Origin: Streptomyces tropicalis
GTDB lineage: Bacteria; Actinomycetota; Actinomycetes; Streptomycetales; Streptomycetaceae
Direction: 5' to 3'
NCBI RefSeq assembly: GCF_029269835.1
Contig: NZ_JARJBB010000006.1
Location: forward strand, 124,001-188,000
Length of the DNA: 64,000 nt
This document shows, one piece after another, positions 62,923 through 64,000 of this stretch. The translations under genes were made by a program, and so were the position numbers. The notes beneath the pieces were generated by a model, which was not told where the DNA came from, did no database searches, and saw only the letters and a list, made by a program, of their open reading frames with translations. Each line of letters opens with the position of its first letter. Position 1 is the first letter of the stretch.

Positions 62923-63825
62923 TCAGCGGCCGGCGCCTCCGTCGGCGTTGGGGCCTTCGTAGTCCTCGCCGTAGGCGCCCTTGGCGGGGCGGCGGCGGCG
63001 CATGGGGGGCTCGACGCCGTCGGCCAGGCGGCGGGCGGTGAGCAGGAAGCCGGTGTGGCCGATCATGCGGTGGTCGGGGCGGACGGCGAGGCCCTCGATG
63101 TGCCAGTTGCGGATCATCGTCTCCCAGGCGGTCGGCTCGTTGAAGCAGCCGATCTCGCGGATGGACTCCACGGTCCGGGCGAGCTGGGTGGTGGTGGCGA
63201 CGTAGCAGCAGAGGATGCCGCCGGGCACGAGGGCCTTGGAGACGGCCTCGAGGCATTCCCAGGGGGCGAGCATGTCGAGGATGACGCGGTCGACGTCGGT
63301 GTCGGACAGGTTGTCCTGGAGGTCGCCGACGGTGAGCTGCCAGGCGGGGTGGGGGCCGCCGAAGTAGCGCTCGACGTTGGCCTGGGCGATCTCGGCGAAG
63401 TCGGCGCGGCGCTCGTAGCTGTGCAGCATGCCCTGGTCGCCGATGGCGCGCAGCAGGAAGCTGCTGAGGGAGCCGGAGCCGACGCCGGCCTCGACGACGC
63501 GTGCGCCGGGGAAGATGTCGGCGAAGGCGAGGATCTGCCCTGCGTCCTTCGGGTAGACGACGGCCGCCCCGCGGGGCATGGACAGGACGTAGTCGGGGAG
63601 CAGGGGGCGCAGCGCGAGGTAGGCGACGTTTCCGGTGGTGCGGACAACGCTGCCCTCGGGTGCGCCGATCAGTTCGTCGTGCGGGAAGGAGCCCTTGTGG
63701 GTGTGGAAGTTCTTCCCGGCTTCGAGCGTGAACGTGTAGTGGCGGCCCTTGGGGTCGGTCAGCTGTACCTGGTCCCCGACCTTGAAGGGCCCGCGACGGC
63801 GGGCGGCACCGGTCGGTTCGGACAT
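62923..63825 (-). CDS. trmI: tRNA (adenine-58-N1)-methyltransferase
   Basis: 300 residues. The N-terminal beta domain (RGPFKVGDQVQLTDPKGRHYTFTLEAG) and Rossmann methyltransferase domain with VVEAGVGSGSLSSFLLRAIG (SAM motif), DLQDNLSDTDVDRVILDMLAPWE are diagnostic. It forms m1A58 in the T loop of tRNAs. From memory it is conserved near arc in actinobacteria. ATG at 63825. Downstream of a further same-strand gene at the window edge. Confidence 0.96.
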   Translation of the reverse strand: MSEPTGAARRRGPFKVGDQVQLTDPKGRHYTFTLEAGKNFHTHKGSFPHDELIGAPEGSVVRTTGNVAYLALRPLLPDYVLSMPRGAAVVYPKDAGQILAFADIFPGARVVEAGVGSGSLSSFLLRAIGDQGMLHSYERRADFAEIAQANVERYFGGPHPAWQLTVGDLQDNLSDTDVDRVILDMLAPWECLEAVSKALVPGGILCCYVATTTQLARTVESIREIGCFNEPTAWETMIRNWHIEGLAVRPDHRMIGHTGFLLTARRLADGVEPPMRRRRPAKGAYGEDYEGPNADGGAGR

Positions 63826-63924
63826 GTGACCAGCCTACCGGTCCCGGGGAGGGGTGCCGACCATGGCCGGGGGGCGGGGTGGGCGGTGTGCGGGGCGGGG
63901 TGGTGGTGGGGCCGGGGGTGGTGG

Positions 63925-64000
63925 TCAGGTGGCGGCGGAGGGGCGGGCCATGGCCTTCACGAAGGCGCGTTCGACGTCGGCGGCGGAGAGGACGCCGTAG
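63925..64000 (-). CDS. 3' end of a gene cut by the window (possible site-2 protease with CBS domain)
   Basis: The last 24 codons before TGA at 63925-63927 read YGVLSAADVERAFVKAMARP-like sequence with strong Streptomyces codon bias. The GVLSAADVERAF stretch resembles the end of a CBS domain, as found at the C-terminus of M50 site-2 protease-family proteins encoded next to trmI in actinobacteria. Identification rests on this short tail and context. Confidence 0.55.
   Translation of the reverse strand, partial: YGVLSAADVERAFVKAMARPSAAT

Overview
The window is a high-GC actinobacterial chromosome segment, almost certainly Streptomyces. Evidence: extreme G/C third-position bias, frequent GTG starts, GTGA and ATGA gene overlaps, a conservon (multi-component GTPase operon), a Pup-proteasome locus, a twin-arginine locus and an infC-rpmI-rplT operon. 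From memory, the gene order closely follows the S. coelicolor stretch around SCO1593-SCO1651. No rRNA, tRNA, CRISPR array or complete transposon was recognised.

Layout. 0.3-3.1 kb: an NsdA-like HTH/TPR regulator and a SpoIIE-type phosphatase. 3.3-8.3 kb: pheS-pheT and a soluble PAS histidine kinase. 8.3-12.4 kb: a TrmH/SpoU-type RNA methyltransferase, infC-rpmI-rplT with a non-canonical AUC start for infC, a DUF1844 protein and an SseB-like protein. 12.5-19.1 kb: a beta-lactamase-fold protein, a subtilisin-like protease coupled to a long proline/alanine-rich membrane protein, a fold-type III PLP enzyme and a DUF2510 protein. 19.3-24.7 kb: a gamma-glutamylation pathway cluster (SDR, aldehyde dehydrogenase, GlnA4-type synthetase, GntR/FadR regulator, PuuD-type hydrolase). 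A shared 23-bp motif sits in front of both transcription directions. The enzyme set fits ethanolamine better than polyamine breakdown. 24.8-29.4 kb: an aminoglycoside-phosphotransferase-fold kinase, a LysR regulator divergent from a TDT transporter, a signal-less BtuF-like protein and an XRE-cupin regulator. 29.9-33.6 kb: a glycine-betaine ABC system whose permease carries two fused substrate-binding domains. 33.7-37.4 kb: a 5'-3' exonuclease-like protein behind 23-bp tandem repeats, an iron-box-controlled siderophore-interacting protein, a small DUF5335-like protein and a pseudouridine synthase. 37.4-42.0 kb: a complete conservon (cvnA-B-C-D plus a CYP157-like P450). 42.4-47.1 kb: a Ski2/HelY-type helicase, tatC, tatA and a small membrane protein.

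47.2-61.4 kb is the pupylation/proteasome region. On the minus strand, in transcription order, it holds arc(mpa), dop, pup, an endonuclease VII-type HNH gene, prcB, prcA, an MFS transporter, pafA, two FKBP-type isomerases, pafB, pafC and a zinc-ribbon protein. A LacI-type gene runs the other way between prcA and the MFS gene. Arc, PrcA and PrcB form the degradation machine, PafA ligates Pup, Dop removes it, and PafB/PafC are WYL regulators. The HNH gene inserted between pup and prcB has atypical codon use. The MFS gene lies only 9 nt ahead of pafA. 61.6-64.0 kb: a 3Fe-4S-type ferredoxin, a secreted hypothetical protein, the tRNA m1A58 methyltransferase trmI with a perfect 23-bp terminator stem, and the 3' end of a further gene cut by the window edge.

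The most interesting points are the duplicated motif flanking the gamma-glutamyl cluster regulator, the AUC start of infC, the foreign-looking HNH gene and the LacI/MFS pair inside the proteasome locus, the P450 lacking ExxR, the tandem-receptor betaine transporter, and several perfect palindromes in promoter regions.
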